The notes under the pieces are model-generated. The model ran no database searches, had not been told where the DNA came from, and worked only from the letters and a program-made list of their open reading frames with translations. This document shows positions 26,709 to 34,834 of a DNA stretch of 64,000 bases, one piece after another; position 1 is the stretch's first letter; the number at the start of each line of letters is the position of its first letter. Position numbers and translations under genes: made by a program. Source of the stretch: Levilactobacillus namurensis (GTDB taxonomy: Bacteria; Bacillota; Bacilli; Lactobacillales; Lactobacillaceae); NCBI RefSeq assembly GCF_032197885.1, contig NZ_CP134159.1:2542001-2606000 (forward strand). The letters are read 5' to 3'.

Positions 26709-26796
26709 AGAATTGATAGCTTACAGTACCGGCGATCCTACGGGACTCGCCGGTTTCGACTGACTGAAACAAATTTATCTAAAGGAGGTGCGCACG

Positions 26797-27771
26797 ATGT
26801 CGCACAAAATCACCATCAAAGACGTTGCGACCCAAGCTGGCGTCTCCGAAGCCACGGTGTCCCGGGCGCTCAACGATAGTCCCCAGGTCAAGGCCCACAC
26901 CCGCCAGCGGATCCAGGAACTGGCTCGGCAACTGGGGTACCACCCCAACGGTCTGGCCCGAAGCATTCGTGTTCAGCACACCCACACCCTGGGCGTCATC
27001 ATCCCCGACATCTTAAACGCCTTCTTCACCCAAATCGTCCGGGCCATCGAGGACGCGGCCGATGCGGCCGGTTACGACGTGCTGATCATGAACACCGACG
27101 AGCACTTATCCCGGGAGACTAAGGCGCTCGACTTGATGCTAGAAAAGCGGGTCGACGGCGTGATCATCACCAGCGCCGGTGGTCCCACCGACTACGCGAC
27201 GCGTTTAGGGGGCACCCCCGCGGTCTTCGTTGACCGGATGCCCCTCCACAAGGCCAAGCGCTTCGACCGGGTGTTGGTCGATAACGTCCAAGCTACCGAA
27301 GACCTGGTCACCCGGTTGATCGACCGGGGGGCCACCCGCGTGGGTATCATCAACAGTGCTGTCTCCATGACGGCCACTGAACGGCTACAGGGGTATCATC
27401 GAGCCCTGCAGAAAGCCGGCATGACCTTTGACCCCGCCATTGAAGTCAACGCCCGTACGGACAACTCTAACGTCTCGCAGATGACCCGGCAACTGTTGGT
27501 CAACCAACGGTGCGATGGCCTCTTCGCCGCGGACAACACCATCATGGACACGGTCCTCCACCGCATCCCCGAGCTCCAACTACCGGCCTTTCAACTGGGG
27601 GGCTTCGATGACCAGGATTGGTTCGACTTTCTGCCCTACCACATTGTCACGGCCAAGCAACCCATTACCCAGATTGCCCAAACGGCGGTCGACCGGCTAC
27701 TCGAGCGGATTCGCCAACCCCGCATGGCCCCAGAGGAATTCCGGTTGCCCGCCCAAATTATCACACACTAA
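26797..27771 (+). CDS. LacI family transcriptional regulator
   Basis: A 324-residue repressor. The N-terminal helix-turn-helix reads DVATQAGVSEATVSRALN, followed by the hinge LGYHPNGLARSIR. A periplasmic-binding-protein-like effector domain follows, with TLGVIIPDILNAFF, VDGVIITSAGG, FVDRMP and a C-terminal LLERI region. The ATG at 26797 follows AAAGGAGG. It is flanked by terminators and has no adjacent transport or catabolic gene, so the regulon lies elsewhere. One candidate is the TGTAATCGATT motif found twice near the fructose/mannitol genes a few kb downstream, but this is a guess from position only. Confidence 0.9.
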   Translation: MSHKITIKDVATQAGVSEATVSRALNDSPQVKAHTRQRIQELARQLGYHPNGLARSIRVQHTHTLGVIIPDILNAFFTQIVRAIEDAADAAGYDVLIMNTDEHLSRETKALDLMLEKRVDGVIITSAGGPTDYATRLGGTPAVFVDRMPLHKAKRFDRVLVDNVQATEDLVTRLIDRGATRVGIINSAVSMTATERLQGYHRALQKAGMTFDPAIEVNARTDNSNVSQMTRQLLVNQRCDGLFAADNTIMDTVLHRIPELQLPAFQLGGFDDQDWFDFLPYHIVTAKQPITQIAQTAVDRLLERIRQPRMAPEEFRLPAQIITH

Positions 27772-27776
27772 TACAT

Positions 27777-27816
27777 CAAAAGGAGCCTCCGACAAACCGC
27801 CAAGGCTCCTTTTTAG
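27777..27816 (+). terminator. Rho-independent terminator
   Basis: Stem AAAAGGAGCC/GGCTCCTTTTT. Confidence 0.85.
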
Positions 27817-27901
27817 CATCTCTGAATAGATGGAACGTTCGTGCGCACCAACTCACGACCCAACTCACGACCGTTTGCCGGACGCGCTTGAACACCGTCA
27901 C

Positions 27902-28984
27902 TTACCGACTTAAGACCTTCTGGCTCAGCGGTCCCGTGACCTGCAGGGTAAACTTGGGGGCCAAGACCTTGGCTTCAGCGGCGACCAAAGCTTGACGGGT
28001 GAACCAGCCGCTGCGAATCAGCTGGCCGACCTGGGCCACGTTAGCCAACATGGCCGCCAAATCTGCGGCACTGAGCTGTTGAACCGCCTGATCCAGTTGG
28101 TCTAACGAATCAATCGCCAATCCCAGGTGGTTGCGGACAATCAGGTCGGCAACCGCCGCTTCCTTCCAGACGATCACCGGCAACCCGTGCGACAGGTACA
28201 TCGAAACCTTATGTGGGTGGTTGTAGCGGGTGTAGGAACTATAGCGGTAAGTCGCCGTGTTCCCGTCCCAGGCTAAGCCGAAGGTCGGCGGCAGCTCCCG
28301 CAAGAGTTGGCGCCGGACCCGTGAGCCCCGGTAGTCCACTTGCGGATTGGCCATCAGGGACCGGGTCAGTTGAGGATTCGCGGCCCCAAACACCGTGATG
28401 GGCGTCTGGGCCGACCAATCCCCCAGGTACTGCGACTTCTGTAGGTTCCCCGCCAAGACCACTCGGCGTTGGAAGTCCTGCGGCTGAATCACGTGGCGGA
28501 CGCCCGTTGCACCGTCATCTAAGTAATCCAATAGATACTGATAGACTACCGGCGTAGTGACCCCCTGTTGGCGCAAATAAGCCGTCATCCGTTCGCTGTG
28601 GACGATCAACACATCACACTGGTTGAAGAAGGCAAACTCGTGAATCCACCGTGGAGCGTGTTGGTCCCGCAACGTCTCGATGTCGTGAATCAGGGCCACT
28701 ACCCGGACTCCCCGGCGATGCATCTGGCGAATAAAGAAGTCCTCGTAGCGCCCGTCATTCAAGGACGGGTACTGGTAGACCAGCAAGTCGCCCTGGGCCA
28801 CGCCCGCCGTTGCGCCCTGAATCCGGGCCATCAGGGCCTCATTCGACTCTTTGAGGCCCCCGTAGCGGCGAATATCAATGATGTGGTACCCGGCCGCCTG
28901 CCCAATCGTCGCGATATCGGCCTTCGCTTGGCGCGTGGCATCAAACGTCGGGCCTTGTAGAATATCCGTTAACCATTTCTTCAT
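27902..28984 (-). CDS. Sugar transferase (Gtf3/galactofuranosyltransferase-like)
   Basis: A 360-residue soluble protein. The two-domain GT-B plan is suggested by LLVYQYPSLNDGRYEDFF, VVALIHDIETLRD and DVLIVHSERMTAYL in the first half, and by VVLAGNLQKSQYL, TFGLAWDGN, RYNHPHKVSMYLSHGLPVIV and LGLAIDSLDQLDQ in the second. The pattern N-x-P-x-K, Y-L-x-x-x-x-P-V-I-x in the second half is typical of Gtf3-like glycosyltransferases of glycoprotein and wall polysaccharide pathways. GGGGGAG precedes the ATG. It is a single gene with its own promoter; donor and acceptor are unknown. Confidence 0.7.
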   Translation of the reverse strand: MKKWLTDILQGPTFDATRQAKADIATIGQAAGYHIIDIRRYGGLKESNEALMARIQGATAGVAQGDLLVYQYPSLNDGRYEDFFIRQMHRRGVRVVALIHDIETLRDQHAPRWIHEFAFFNQCDVLIVHSERMTAYLRQQGVTTPVVYQYLLDYLDDGATGVRHVIQPQDFQRRVVLAGNLQKSQYLGDWSAQTPITVFGAANPQLTRSLMANPQVDYRGSRVRRQLLRELPPTFGLAWDGNTATYRYSSYTRYNHPHKVSMYLSHGLPVIVWKEAAVADLIVRNHLGLAIDSLDQLDQAVQQLSAADLAAMLANVAQVGQLIRSGWFTRQALVAAEAKVLAPKFTLQVTGPLSQKVLSR

Positions 28985-29258
28985 GTCATGACACTCCCCC
29001 GAAACAACCCATTAGAAACGTTTAGCAGCGGGTCAATCCCACACCCGCTCCATTCTTTACTTCCACTATAGAGACCCCGCCTAACCACTGACAACCGCTA
29101 ACCATCGCTTAGGATAACCACTTACCCAATTACTGATTAGAACCACTATCGACTAGGGCCTGTCTGAAAGTGAATCGGGCCACTCAAACAGCCAACTAGC
29201 AGGGTGGCCCGACTGTCAGCCGTCTGGTATCACAATTGGGTTATTTTAAGGTAGGTCC
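28985..29258. other. Intergenic region upstream of the sugar transferase gene
   Basis: It holds the promoter annotated at 29065-29094 and a hairpin with perfect 9-bp arms TCGGGCCAC (29175-29183) and GTGGCCCGA (29204-29212) without a T run. I see no gene. Confidence 0.45.
29065..29094 (-). promoter_or_regulatory. Promoter of the sugar transferase gene
   Basis: On the minus strand, TTGTCA (29089-29094), 18-bp spacer, TATAGT (29065-29070). Confidence 0.6.
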
Positions 29259-29302
29259 AAAAAAATGGCTCCGGAAATCATCAACTGATTTCCGGAGCCA
29301 TA
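29259..29302 (-). terminator. Rho-independent terminator of the fructose/mannitol operon
   Basis: Stem TGGCTCCGGAAATCA/TGATTTCCGGAGCCA with a U run on the minus transcript. Confidence 0.9.
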
Positions 29303-29325
29303 ACGTTTAAAGTAACGGTTCGTGT

Positions 29326-29715
29326 TTAGAGAATCTGGCAGAACTCAATCGTTTCATGATTGGGTCCCAAGATGTTGAAGAAGCGAATCCCCTTATCCCA
29401 GAACGTTGGGATGGATTGAATCTCGGTGTTGACCAAGTTCAACCCCTGCTCTTTGGCCGCAGCGAACGCCTTATCGACGTCCGTAGTGTTCAGAGAAACG
29501 TGATTGATCGCCCCAGCTTCTGGGTTGGTTGGATCGCCTTCCCAGGTCTCAATCGTTAGGTTGCCCAACCGCATGAAGGCACAGCGGTTCTCGCCGTTGT
29601 GGAACAGGCCCGCCTGTTCGAACCCGATGCTCTTGTAAAAGGCAATCGTCTTATCTAAATCGATGGATGGAATCCCGATATGTTGGACTCCCGTAATGTA
29701 ATCTGATACTGCCAT
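29326..29715 (-). CDS. VOC family (glyoxalase/dioxygenase-fold) protein
   Basis: A 129-residue single VOC domain of two beta-alpha-beta-beta-beta units. Candidate metal ligands are His in VQHIGIPSIDL (first unit) and His in INHVSLNTTD with Glu near the C-terminus (NHETIEF). AAGGAGG precedes the ATG and includes the stop codon of the preceding membrane protein gene, so translation is probably coupled. It is the last gene of the operon fructokinase, mannitol dehydrogenase, membrane protein, VOC. A role in sugar isomer handling (for instance mutarotase-like) is conceivable, but the sequence does not show it. Confidence 0.7.
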   Translation of the reverse strand: MAVSDYITGVQHIGIPSIDLDKTIAFYKSIGFEQAGLFHNGENRCAFMRLGNLTIETWEGDPTNPEAGAINHVSLNTTDVDKAFAAAKEQGLNLVNTEIQSIPTFWDKGIRFFNILGPNHETIEFCQIL

Positions 29716-29718
29716 AAG

Positions 29719-30501
29719 TTACTCCTCCTTAGACATAACACTGGTATTTCCCACGTCTAGTGCTTGGTGCTTCAGGTGTGGGAAGACCACTTTGTCGGCC
29801 CAACCGGTAATGCTTCCTTGGAAGAGGAAGGCGAATAGCGTTCCTAACCCAAAGTTAACAATCTGACCCGTCACGATGGCCGCAAAGACCGCCATCAAAA
29901 ACGGTGGCACGTAGGAGACCCACATGGCCGTGGTCGCGTTGCCCTTGAAGTAACGGAACCGCAGAATCTGCATCAAATCATCGGATGGGTGTAAGACCAA
30001 GTTGACCCGTTGGTAGATGGAAATCGCGACCGCAATGAAGGCGACCCCTAAGAAGTTCAGCGCCACGTATAACAGCACCATCCCCACGCCATGTGCTTCG
30101 GGCAGTCCCACGTAAAGTTGGGGATACTTACCCGTGAAGAAATCCTCGAAAACCTGGATTAACGCGGAGAAGGGGACCATGAAGGCCATGTTGCCGATCA
30201 CCCGTTTCCATTCCCAATGGTGGATCAGGATGGCGTTTAACACGGAGGTCAGAAACCCCACGATTAGAAACGCCCAGAAGAGGTTCCAGTGTAACGCCGT
30301 CCCCATATTGGCTTCGGCGGCGGTCCAGAAGGCCGCCCCCAAAAACGAGGGATGGATCTTCGCACTGGTGACCAGCGTCAGCACGTTGCCGGCGGAGTTG
30401 ATCACTAGTGATAGGGCGAAGAACGCCAGCGCTTTCGACATGGACATGGTCCGTTGATTCGTCATAGTTTGCGCCTCACTTAGCTTAGATGTTGCCGTCA
30501 T
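29719..30501 (-). CDS. Integral membrane protein, candidate fructose permease (copy 1)
   Basis: A 260-residue protein with about six hydrophobic segments (for example LAFFALSLVINSAGNVLTL, WNLFWAFLIVGFLTSVL, VLLYVALNFLGVAFIAVAI). It is very similar throughout to the protein at 33189-33968. Conserved stretches include VTSAKIHPSFLGAA and ISIYQRVNLVLHP. It shares the YczE/YitT-like type of small membrane protein rather than a classical sugar transporter. It lies between the mannitol dehydrogenase and VOC genes. From memory, a fructose permease of an unusual family (FupL) was described in Leuconostoc beside a fructokinase; whether this is its homologue must be checked. The start is uncertain (30501 chosen by comparison with copy 2). 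Confidence 0.55.
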   Translation of the reverse strand: MTATSKLSEAQTMTNQRTMSMSKALAFFALSLVINSAGNVLTLVTSAKIHPSFLGAAFWTAAEANMGTALHWNLFWAFLIVGFLTSVLNAILIHHWEWKRVIGNMAFMVPFSALIQVFEDFFTGKYPQLYVGLPEAHGVGMVLLYVALNFLGVAFIAVAISIYQRVNLVLHPSDDLMQILRFRYFKGNATTAMWVSYVPPFLMAVFAAIVTGQIVNFGLGTLFAFLFQGSITGWADKVVFPHLKHQALDVGNTSVMSKEE

Positions 30502-30548
30502 TTTCACGATTACCACGACCCTTTACTGACTGTCGTTCAGTCCAGTGA

Positions 30549-31559
30549 CTACTTTTCGCCGCCGACCTTAACGACCGCCTTGCTGACACCCTTGATCTTG
30601 CCGCCAAGGACATCTTCAACTTGGTTCAATTCAACTTCATGGCTGATCAATGGGTCAACGTTGACTTCACCACTAGCTAACAGGGCAATAGCGTCCTTGA
30701 AAGCGTATGGGTTGATGAAGGACCCTTGGATGGTCAGTTGCTTTTGGTAAACTTCGTAAGTGTTCATGGAGAAGTGTTGATCAGGCTTGCCGACACCAAA
30801 CATCAGAACTTGAGCGCCCTTCTTAGTGGCTTCAACGGCTTCTTCTTGAGTTTGAGGCATCCCAACGGCTTCGATAACCACGTCGTAGTCGGCTGGAATC
30901 TTGTCACCCTTAGCAGTGTTGTAAGTGTTCTTAACGTTGAACTTTTCCTTGTTCAAGTTCAGCTTTTCGTCAATCACACCGGCTAAGTCAACTTGGTGGA
31001 CACCGTAAGCTTCCAGCAATTGAACGAACAATTGACCCATGAAGCCATCACCGATGACCAAAGCCTTTTGGTAAGGCGTCAACTTCAACAGTTGAACACC
31101 GTGAACGGCACAGGATAATGGTTCCGTCGTGGCAGCGTCCTTCAAGGAAACACTGTCAGGAATTGGGTAAACCACGGATTCTGGTGCCGTGAAGGATTCT
31201 TCCAACCCACCGTTACGGGTAACCCCAACGGCGGATAAGTTGTCACAGAGTTCTGGACGATCAGTCAAGCAGTATTCACACTTGCCACAGTAGATGTTAG
31301 GATCTACGACGACCCGGTCACCCGGCTTAACGTTCTTCACTTCAGAACCTACGGCCGCAACGACCCCGGAGTTTTCGTGACCCAATACGATTGGTGGCAC
31401 AGCGTCCGCAGAACCTGGCAAGCCGGCGTATAAGGCCCGGTCAGTCCCACAGATACCCGCGTAAGCGGTGTTGACTAAGACTTCGTCCGGCTTAACTTCT
31501 GGCGTTGGCAGATCTTGGATTTCAAACTTCTTGGTACCCGTTAAAACTAATGACTTCAT
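30549..31559 (-). CDS. mdh: Mannitol 2-dehydrogenase (zinc-dependent MDR)
   Basis: A 336-residue medium-chain dehydrogenase. Catalytic zinc ligands are in AGICGTDRALYAGLPGS and VLGHENSGV. The structural zinc loop is DPNIYCGKCEYCLTDRPELC. The cofactor-binding region includes ALVIGDGFMGQLFVQLLEAY. The sequence closely resembles my recollection of the mannitol dehydrogenases of heterofermentative lactobacilli and Leuconostoc, which reduce fructose to mannitol and reoxidise NAD(P)H. This fits its place next to a fructokinase. AAAAGGAG precedes the ATG. Coding is richer in A and T at third positions than most neighbours, as is common for highly expressed genes. Confidence 0.85.
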   Translation of the reverse strand: MKSLVLTGTKKFEIQDLPTPEVKPDEVLVNTAYAGICGTDRALYAGLPGSADAVPPIVLGHENSGVVAAVGSEVKNVKPGDRVVVDPNIYCGKCEYCLTDRPELCDNLSAVGVTRNGGLEESFTAPESVVYPIPDSVSLKDAATTEPLSCAVHGVQLLKLTPYQKALVIGDGFMGQLFVQLLEAYGVHQVDLAGVIDEKLNLNKEKFNVKNTYNTAKGDKIPADYDVVIEAVGMPQTQEEAVEATKKGAQVLMFGVGKPDQHFSMNTYEVYQKQLTIQGSFINPYAFKDAIALLASGEVNVDPLISHEVELNQVEDVLGGKIKGVSKAVVKVGGEK

Positions 31560-31585
31560 AACTAAATTACTCCTTTTAAAGCTAA

Positions 31586-32461
31586 TTATTTGTTGTATTC
31601 TTTCAGGGCTAAGGCGTAGTCCCCTAAGGTGGCGGACCCGTTCTCCTTAACCAATGGCATCACGATGTAGTCGGTCAGATCACCGACGTCCACGTAGCCG
31701 TTCAAGAGTTTGGCGAACTCAGCGCGGACCTTCACTAAGAAGGGTTCGCTGACCACGCCGCCACCGAAGACAATCTTGTCTGGCCGCAGTAGCAGCGTTT
31801 CCTGTAAAGCGGCTTGCGCCACGTAGTACGCCATGATGTCCCAGACGTGATTCGTCAACGGCACGTCCTTACCAGGTTTCCCCAGCCGGGCATCAAACGT
31901 TGGTCCACTGACCAGGCCTTCCAAGCAATCTCCGTGGAACGGGCAGATACCTGGGAAGTCCAGGTCGTCCGGGTGACGTTTCAAGCGCACGTGGCCGACT
32001 TCTGGGTGACCCATACTGCCGATGAACTTGCCGTCGATTACGGCACCCGCACCGACCCCGGTCCCAATCGTGAAGTAGACCAATGAATTGATCTTTTCAT
32101 TGAAGAGCGTCGAGGTCACGTACTCACCGTAAGCTGACCCGTTCACGTCAGTGGTCCAGGCCATCGGGATGTCGAAGTCTTGCTTGAGCCGTCCTAGAAA
32201 ATCGGTATTGGCCCAGCCCTTCTTCGGCGTATCCGTGATGAACCCGTACTTTGGCGAATTCCGCCGCAGTTCGATGGGGCCAAAGGATGAGATCGCAATG
32301 GCTTTTAAATCAGGAAATTTTTTGAAATAAGCGACGGTTTTGTCCAAGGTTTCTTCGGGCGTGGTCGTTGGAATCCGCACCTTATCTAGCGTCCGGTAAT
32401 CCTCATTACCCACGGCACAGACGAACTTGGTTCCCCCCGCTTCAATGCTACCTAGTTGCAA
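31586..32461 (-). CDS. scrK: ROK family fructokinase
   Basis: A 291-residue sugar kinase of the ROK family that should phosphorylate fructose at C6. N-terminal phosphate loop GSIEAGGTKFVCAVG; sugar-binding WTTDVNGSAYGEY; FTIGTGVGAG; zinc-binding block GHVRLKRHPDD...CPFHGDCLEGL (His and three Cys). These match ROK fructokinases of lactic acid bacteria. The start is a TTG at 32461 with GGAGG 8 bases upstream; this gives the usual N-terminus of the family. It is the first gene of the operon with mannitol dehydrogenase, 26 bp apart. A cre-like site lies upstream. Confidence 0.88.
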   Translation of the reverse strand: MQLGSIEAGGTKFVCAVGNEDYRTLDKVRIPTTTPEETLDKTVAYFKKFPDLKAIAISSFGPIELRRNSPKYGFITDTPKKGWANTDFLGRLKQDFDIPMAWTTDVNGSAYGEYVTSTLFNEKINSLVYFTIGTGVGAGAVIDGKFIGSMGHPEVGHVRLKRHPDDLDFPGICPFHGDCLEGLVSGPTFDARLGKPGKDVPLTNHVWDIMAYYVAQAALQETLLLRPDKIVFGGGVVSEPFLVKVRAEFAKLLNGYVDVGDLTDYIVMPLVKENGSATLGDYALALKEYNK

Positions 32462-32545
32462 AATTGCCACCTCCAGTGGTTGCGGAATTCTGAGACGCGA
32501 TTCCGCTTAAATTTATATCGTTAGTCGTGACTGATGTCATCACCT

Positions 32546-32559
32546 TTAAAACGCTTTCA
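32546..32559. promoter_or_regulatory. cre-like site upstream of the fructokinase gene
   Basis: TTAAAACGCTTTCA matches the CcpA consensus at 13 of 14 positions. Confidence 0.55.
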
Positions 32560-32645
32560 TCATAGCATCGTTACCCAACGTTGCCTAGCCGTTTTCATAT
32601 CGGTTATTTTGATGAAAAGGTCAAGAAAGCTTGGGCTGGTCAGAA

Positions 32646-32659
32646 TGTAATCGATTACG
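32646..32659. promoter_or_regulatory. Palindrome TGTAATCGATTACG, candidate operator
   Basis: Contains the perfect palindrome GTAATCGATTAC. A near copy (TGTAATCGATTGTA) lies at 34233-34246 upstream of the paralogous membrane protein gene. Confidence 0.45.
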
Positions 32660-32791
32660 ACATTCGACCATTATTTCACAATTACTCCCATTTCCCGTTA
32701 CTTTTCATCTCCATCAGTTCCACTAACGGGCCTCATCTCCCTTCCTTTTTCCAAATCTTTCCTATTAATGTCTAACTTGTGGTCAAAACAT

Positions 32792-32955
32792 CCGGTCCCG
32801 TCAGCCGATTGGCAGGGCCGTGACGCCAGTGGGCACGACTTTGAGCTTCGCCAAGGGCGCGAATCTCAAAGCTCGGCCTTAGCCTAAGGCCAGAAAGCCG
32901 CTGGCCTAACGCTAATGTCACCGGCTGGGCCCTATCGGCTGACGGGACCTCACGT
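32792..32955 (-). repeat. Structured intergenic repeat, copy 3
   Basis: Minus-strand copy. The outer arms GGTCCCGTCAGCCGAT (32794-32809) and ATCGGCTGACGGGACC (32934-32949) pair perfectly over 16 bp. The inner hairpins and the GTGCCCAC block are conserved as in the other copies. It forms a head-to-head pair with copy 4, about 50 bp away. Confidence 0.85.
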
Positions 32956-33002
32956 TGGTACGCGATATTGCGTGACACAGTTGCTCATGTAACGCTAACG
33001 TG

Positions 33003-33156
33003 AGCCGTGAGGGCGGTCAGCTAGGGCTCAGCAGTGAAATTTGACTTGGGAAGCGTTTCTCAGCTGCCCTAGTCAAAGGCCCAGCTTCGAGACCGCTCTT
33101 TGGCTCGAAGTGGTGCCCACTGCGTTCCAGCCCTAGCTGGCCGCCCGGTAAGGCGC
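33003..33156 (+). repeat. Structured intergenic repeat, copy 4
   Basis: The outer arms GGGCGGTCAGCTAGGGCT (33011-33028) and AGCCCTAGCTGGCCGCCC (33129-33146) pair over 18 bp with one G-U. First inner hairpin arms TTTGACT/AGTCAAA, second CTTCGAG/CTCGAAG. Conserved GTGCCCAC, CGTTCCAGCC and CCGGTAAGGCG blocks. Confidence 0.85.
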
Positions 33157-33188
33157 CAAGCGGGACCGGATAGAGGCCACCAACACGA

Positions 33189-33968
33189 CTAGTCGTTGTC
33201 CGTTGGCTTACCCACGTCGAGGGCTTGGTGTTTGAGCTTAGGGAAGACCCACTTGTCGGCGATCCCCGTGATGCCGCCTTGGGCGACGAAAGCGAAGATG
33301 GTCCCTAAACCGAAGTTGGTGAACTGCCGAGTCACGATGATCGCCACGATGGCCATCAAAGTCGGCGGAATGTAGGACGCCCACATCGCCTTAGCAGCTT
33401 GCCCCTTGAAGTAGCGGAAGCGCAGAATCTGCATCAGGTCGTCCGCTGGGTGCAGAACCAAGTTGACCCGTTGATAGATGGAAATGGCGGTCGCAATCAA
33501 TGCCACCCCAACAAAGTTCAAGAAGACGTAGAAGATGACCATCCCCGTACTGCGCGCATCCGGTAGCCCGCCGAACAAGGTCGGGTAACTGCCCATAAAG
33601 AAGTCTTCAAAGACCTGGATCAACGCGGAGAACGGTACCATGAAGACCATGTTGCCGATAATTCGTTTCCAGCTCCAGTGATGCATCAGCACCGCGTTTA
33701 AGACCGCCGTTAAGAAGCCCATGATTAGAAACGCCCAGAAGAGGTTCCAGTGAAACGCCGTCCCTAAGTTGGCTTCCGCCGCCGTCCAATAGGCGGCCCC
33801 CAAGAAGGACGGGTGAATCTTGGCACTGGTGACCAACGTCAACACGTTCCCCGCGGAGTTGATGACCAGTGAAAACGCAAAGTACGCAATGGCTTTCCCC
33901 ATTGAAATGGTTCGAGCCGCGCTAGGATTGGCCGTCGCAGCCAAATCCGAAGTTGCTTCAACTTTCAT
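33189..33968 (-). CDS. Integral membrane protein, candidate fructose permease (copy 2)
   Basis: A 259-residue paralogue of the protein at 29719-30501, alike over the whole length apart from the N-terminal 20 residues. Shared blocks include SLVINSAGNVLTLVTSAKI, SALIQVFEDFF and DDLMQILRFRYFKG. It has about six membrane segments. The ATG at 33968 follows AAAGGA. It is a single gene with a long AT-rich upstream region carrying two palindromes. Duplication of this protein on both sides of the fructokinase/mannitol dehydrogenase genes suggests a role in the same pathway. The function is not established from sequence. Confidence 0.55.
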   Translation of the reverse strand: MKVEATSDLAATANPSAARTISMGKAIAYFAFSLVINSAGNVLTLVTSAKIHPSFLGAAYWTAAEANLGTAFHWNLFWAFLIMGFLTAVLNAVLMHHWSWKRIIGNMVFMVPFSALIQVFEDFFMGSYPTLFGGLPDARSTGMVIFYVFLNFVGVALIATAISIYQRVNLVLHPADDLMQILRFRYFKGQAAKAMWASYIPPTLMAIVAIIVTRQFTNFGLGTIFAFVAQGGITGIADKWVFPKLKHQALDVGKPTDND

Positions 33969-34232
33969 TTTTGATGTTCCTTTCTCACTTAACCCGTTTC
34001 GGACAGCCGGTTGCAATGAACGCCACCTTAATTCCCGGGAAGGTCATGGTTGGCACCAAAATTTATCGTCGGTTAAATCACAATCTCCGGTAATTTCGGC
34101 ACACCGCATTCACTTATCAGTTGCCCTGATTTTTAAAAGCGAGATTAGTATATCATTCACAATCCTAAATTATAGCCGTTTCTACGGGCATTTAGCGCTC
34201 CGAAATTGCGCAAATCCCCGTTAAGCTTTCGA

Positions 34233-34246
34233 TGTAATCGATTGTA
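34233..34246. promoter_or_regulatory. TGTAATCGATTGTA, candidate operator
   Basis: Shares the first 11 bases TGTAATCGATT with the palindrome at 32646-32659 near the fructokinase operon. Confidence 0.4.
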
Positions 34247-34253
34247 TTTTTTC

Positions 34254-34267
34254 GTGATTTTAATCAC
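34254..34267. promoter_or_regulatory. Perfect palindrome GTGATTTTAATCAC
   Basis: A 14-bp inverted repeat in the divergent region between the membrane protein gene and the guanidine riboswitch. The regulator is unknown. Confidence 0.4.
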
Positions 34268-34337
34268 ATTAAATTGAATTTTTTAGATTTTCCTTGCTAA
34301 AAGTCCCAATTCTTGCTAAGCTAACCCCAATTAAACA

Positions 34338-34436
34338 CGCAGAAGTGCCTTCTAGGGTTCCGTCACCACGTGAGTCTGGTCCGAGAGAAGGCCCCGGAAA
34401 ACGTTCCGGGACACGGAAGGAGAAAAGCCTGGGAGA
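34338..34436 (+). promoter_or_regulatory. Guanidine-I (ykkC) riboswitch
   Basis: The conserved ykkC-class blocks are present in order: TCTAGGGTTCCG, CTGGTCCGAGAGA, a GC stem CCCCGGAA/TTCCGGG, then ACACGGAAGGAGAAAAGCCTGGGAGA. Directly downstream are an intrinsic terminator and the guanidinium exporter genes ykkC and ykkD. The 3' part of the aptamer (AAGCCTGGGAG) also forms the left arm of the terminator, which fits a switch that reads through when guanidinium is bound. Confidence 0.93.
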
Positions 34437-34473
34437 TTTTGTCGTCATCGACAGAATCCCTCAGGCTTTTTTC
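34424..34473 (+). terminator. Riboswitch-controlled intrinsic terminator
   Basis: Left arm AAGCCTGGGAGATTTTGTCG, right arm CGACAGAATCCCTCAGGCTT, then a run of T. The left arm overlaps the end of the aptamer. Confidence 0.9.
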
Positions 34474-34507
34474 TAACCATTTTACCTGCGTACAGGAGGA
34501 ATTTTCG

Positions 34508-34831
34508 ATGTGGAAACACTGGTTCAGCGTCATCTACGGCGCCGTCTTTGAAGTCTCGTGGGTCGTAGGGTTCAAGCACGCCACGACTTGGTGGGAATGG
34601 GGGCTGACCGCCATCGCCGTCTACCTGAGCTTCTACTTCTTGATCACGGCCAGTCGCCACTTGCCGGCCGGAACGGCCTACGCCGTCTTCGTGGGTCTGG
34701 GGACCCTGGGCACCACCACGGTGGGCATGTTGCTCTTCGGCGAGGCCGTCAGTCTCTTGAAGATTGGCTTGATTTTACTGTTGTTAGTCGGAATCGGCGG
34801 GCTCCAGACCGTCACGGAAAAGGAGGCGTAA
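34508..34831 (+). CDS. ykkC: Guanidinium exporter subunit (SMR family)
   Basis: A 107-residue, four-helix small multidrug resistance protein. The essential membrane Glu is in YGAVFEVSWVVGFKH (about residue 14). GTAYAVFVGLGTLGTT fits helix III of the family. It resembles Bacillus subtilis YkkC. AGGAGG precedes the ATG. It is the first of two SMR genes under a guanidine-I riboswitch, which marks the pair as a two-component guanidinium/proton antiporter in the cytoplasmic membrane. Its stop codon is 3 bp before the ykkD ATG's ribosome binding region ends, so translation is coupled. Confidence 0.9.
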   Translation: MWKHWFSVIYGAVFEVSWVVGFKHATTWWEWGLTAIAVYLSFYFLITASRHLPAGTAYAVFVGLGTLGTTTVGMLLFGEAVSLLKIGLILLLLVGIGGLQTVTEKEA

Positions 34832-34834
34832 AGC

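Larger units (their letters stand above)
32471..32791. other. Regulatory intergenic region upstream of the fructokinase operon
   Basis: Contains a cre-like site and a palindrome (annotated separately). No gene is apparent; a 64-codon frame on the plus strand has no ribosome binding site. Confidence 0.45.
33969..34337. other. AT-rich regulatory region between membrane protein copy 2 and the riboswitch
   Basis: No gene is visible. It holds two palindromes (34233-34246 and 34254-34267) that may be operators. Confidence 0.4.

Noticed and set aside
32581..32775. 64-codon plus-strand frame upstream of the fructokinase operon
   Set aside because: No ribosome binding site, and it lies over the probable operator region.
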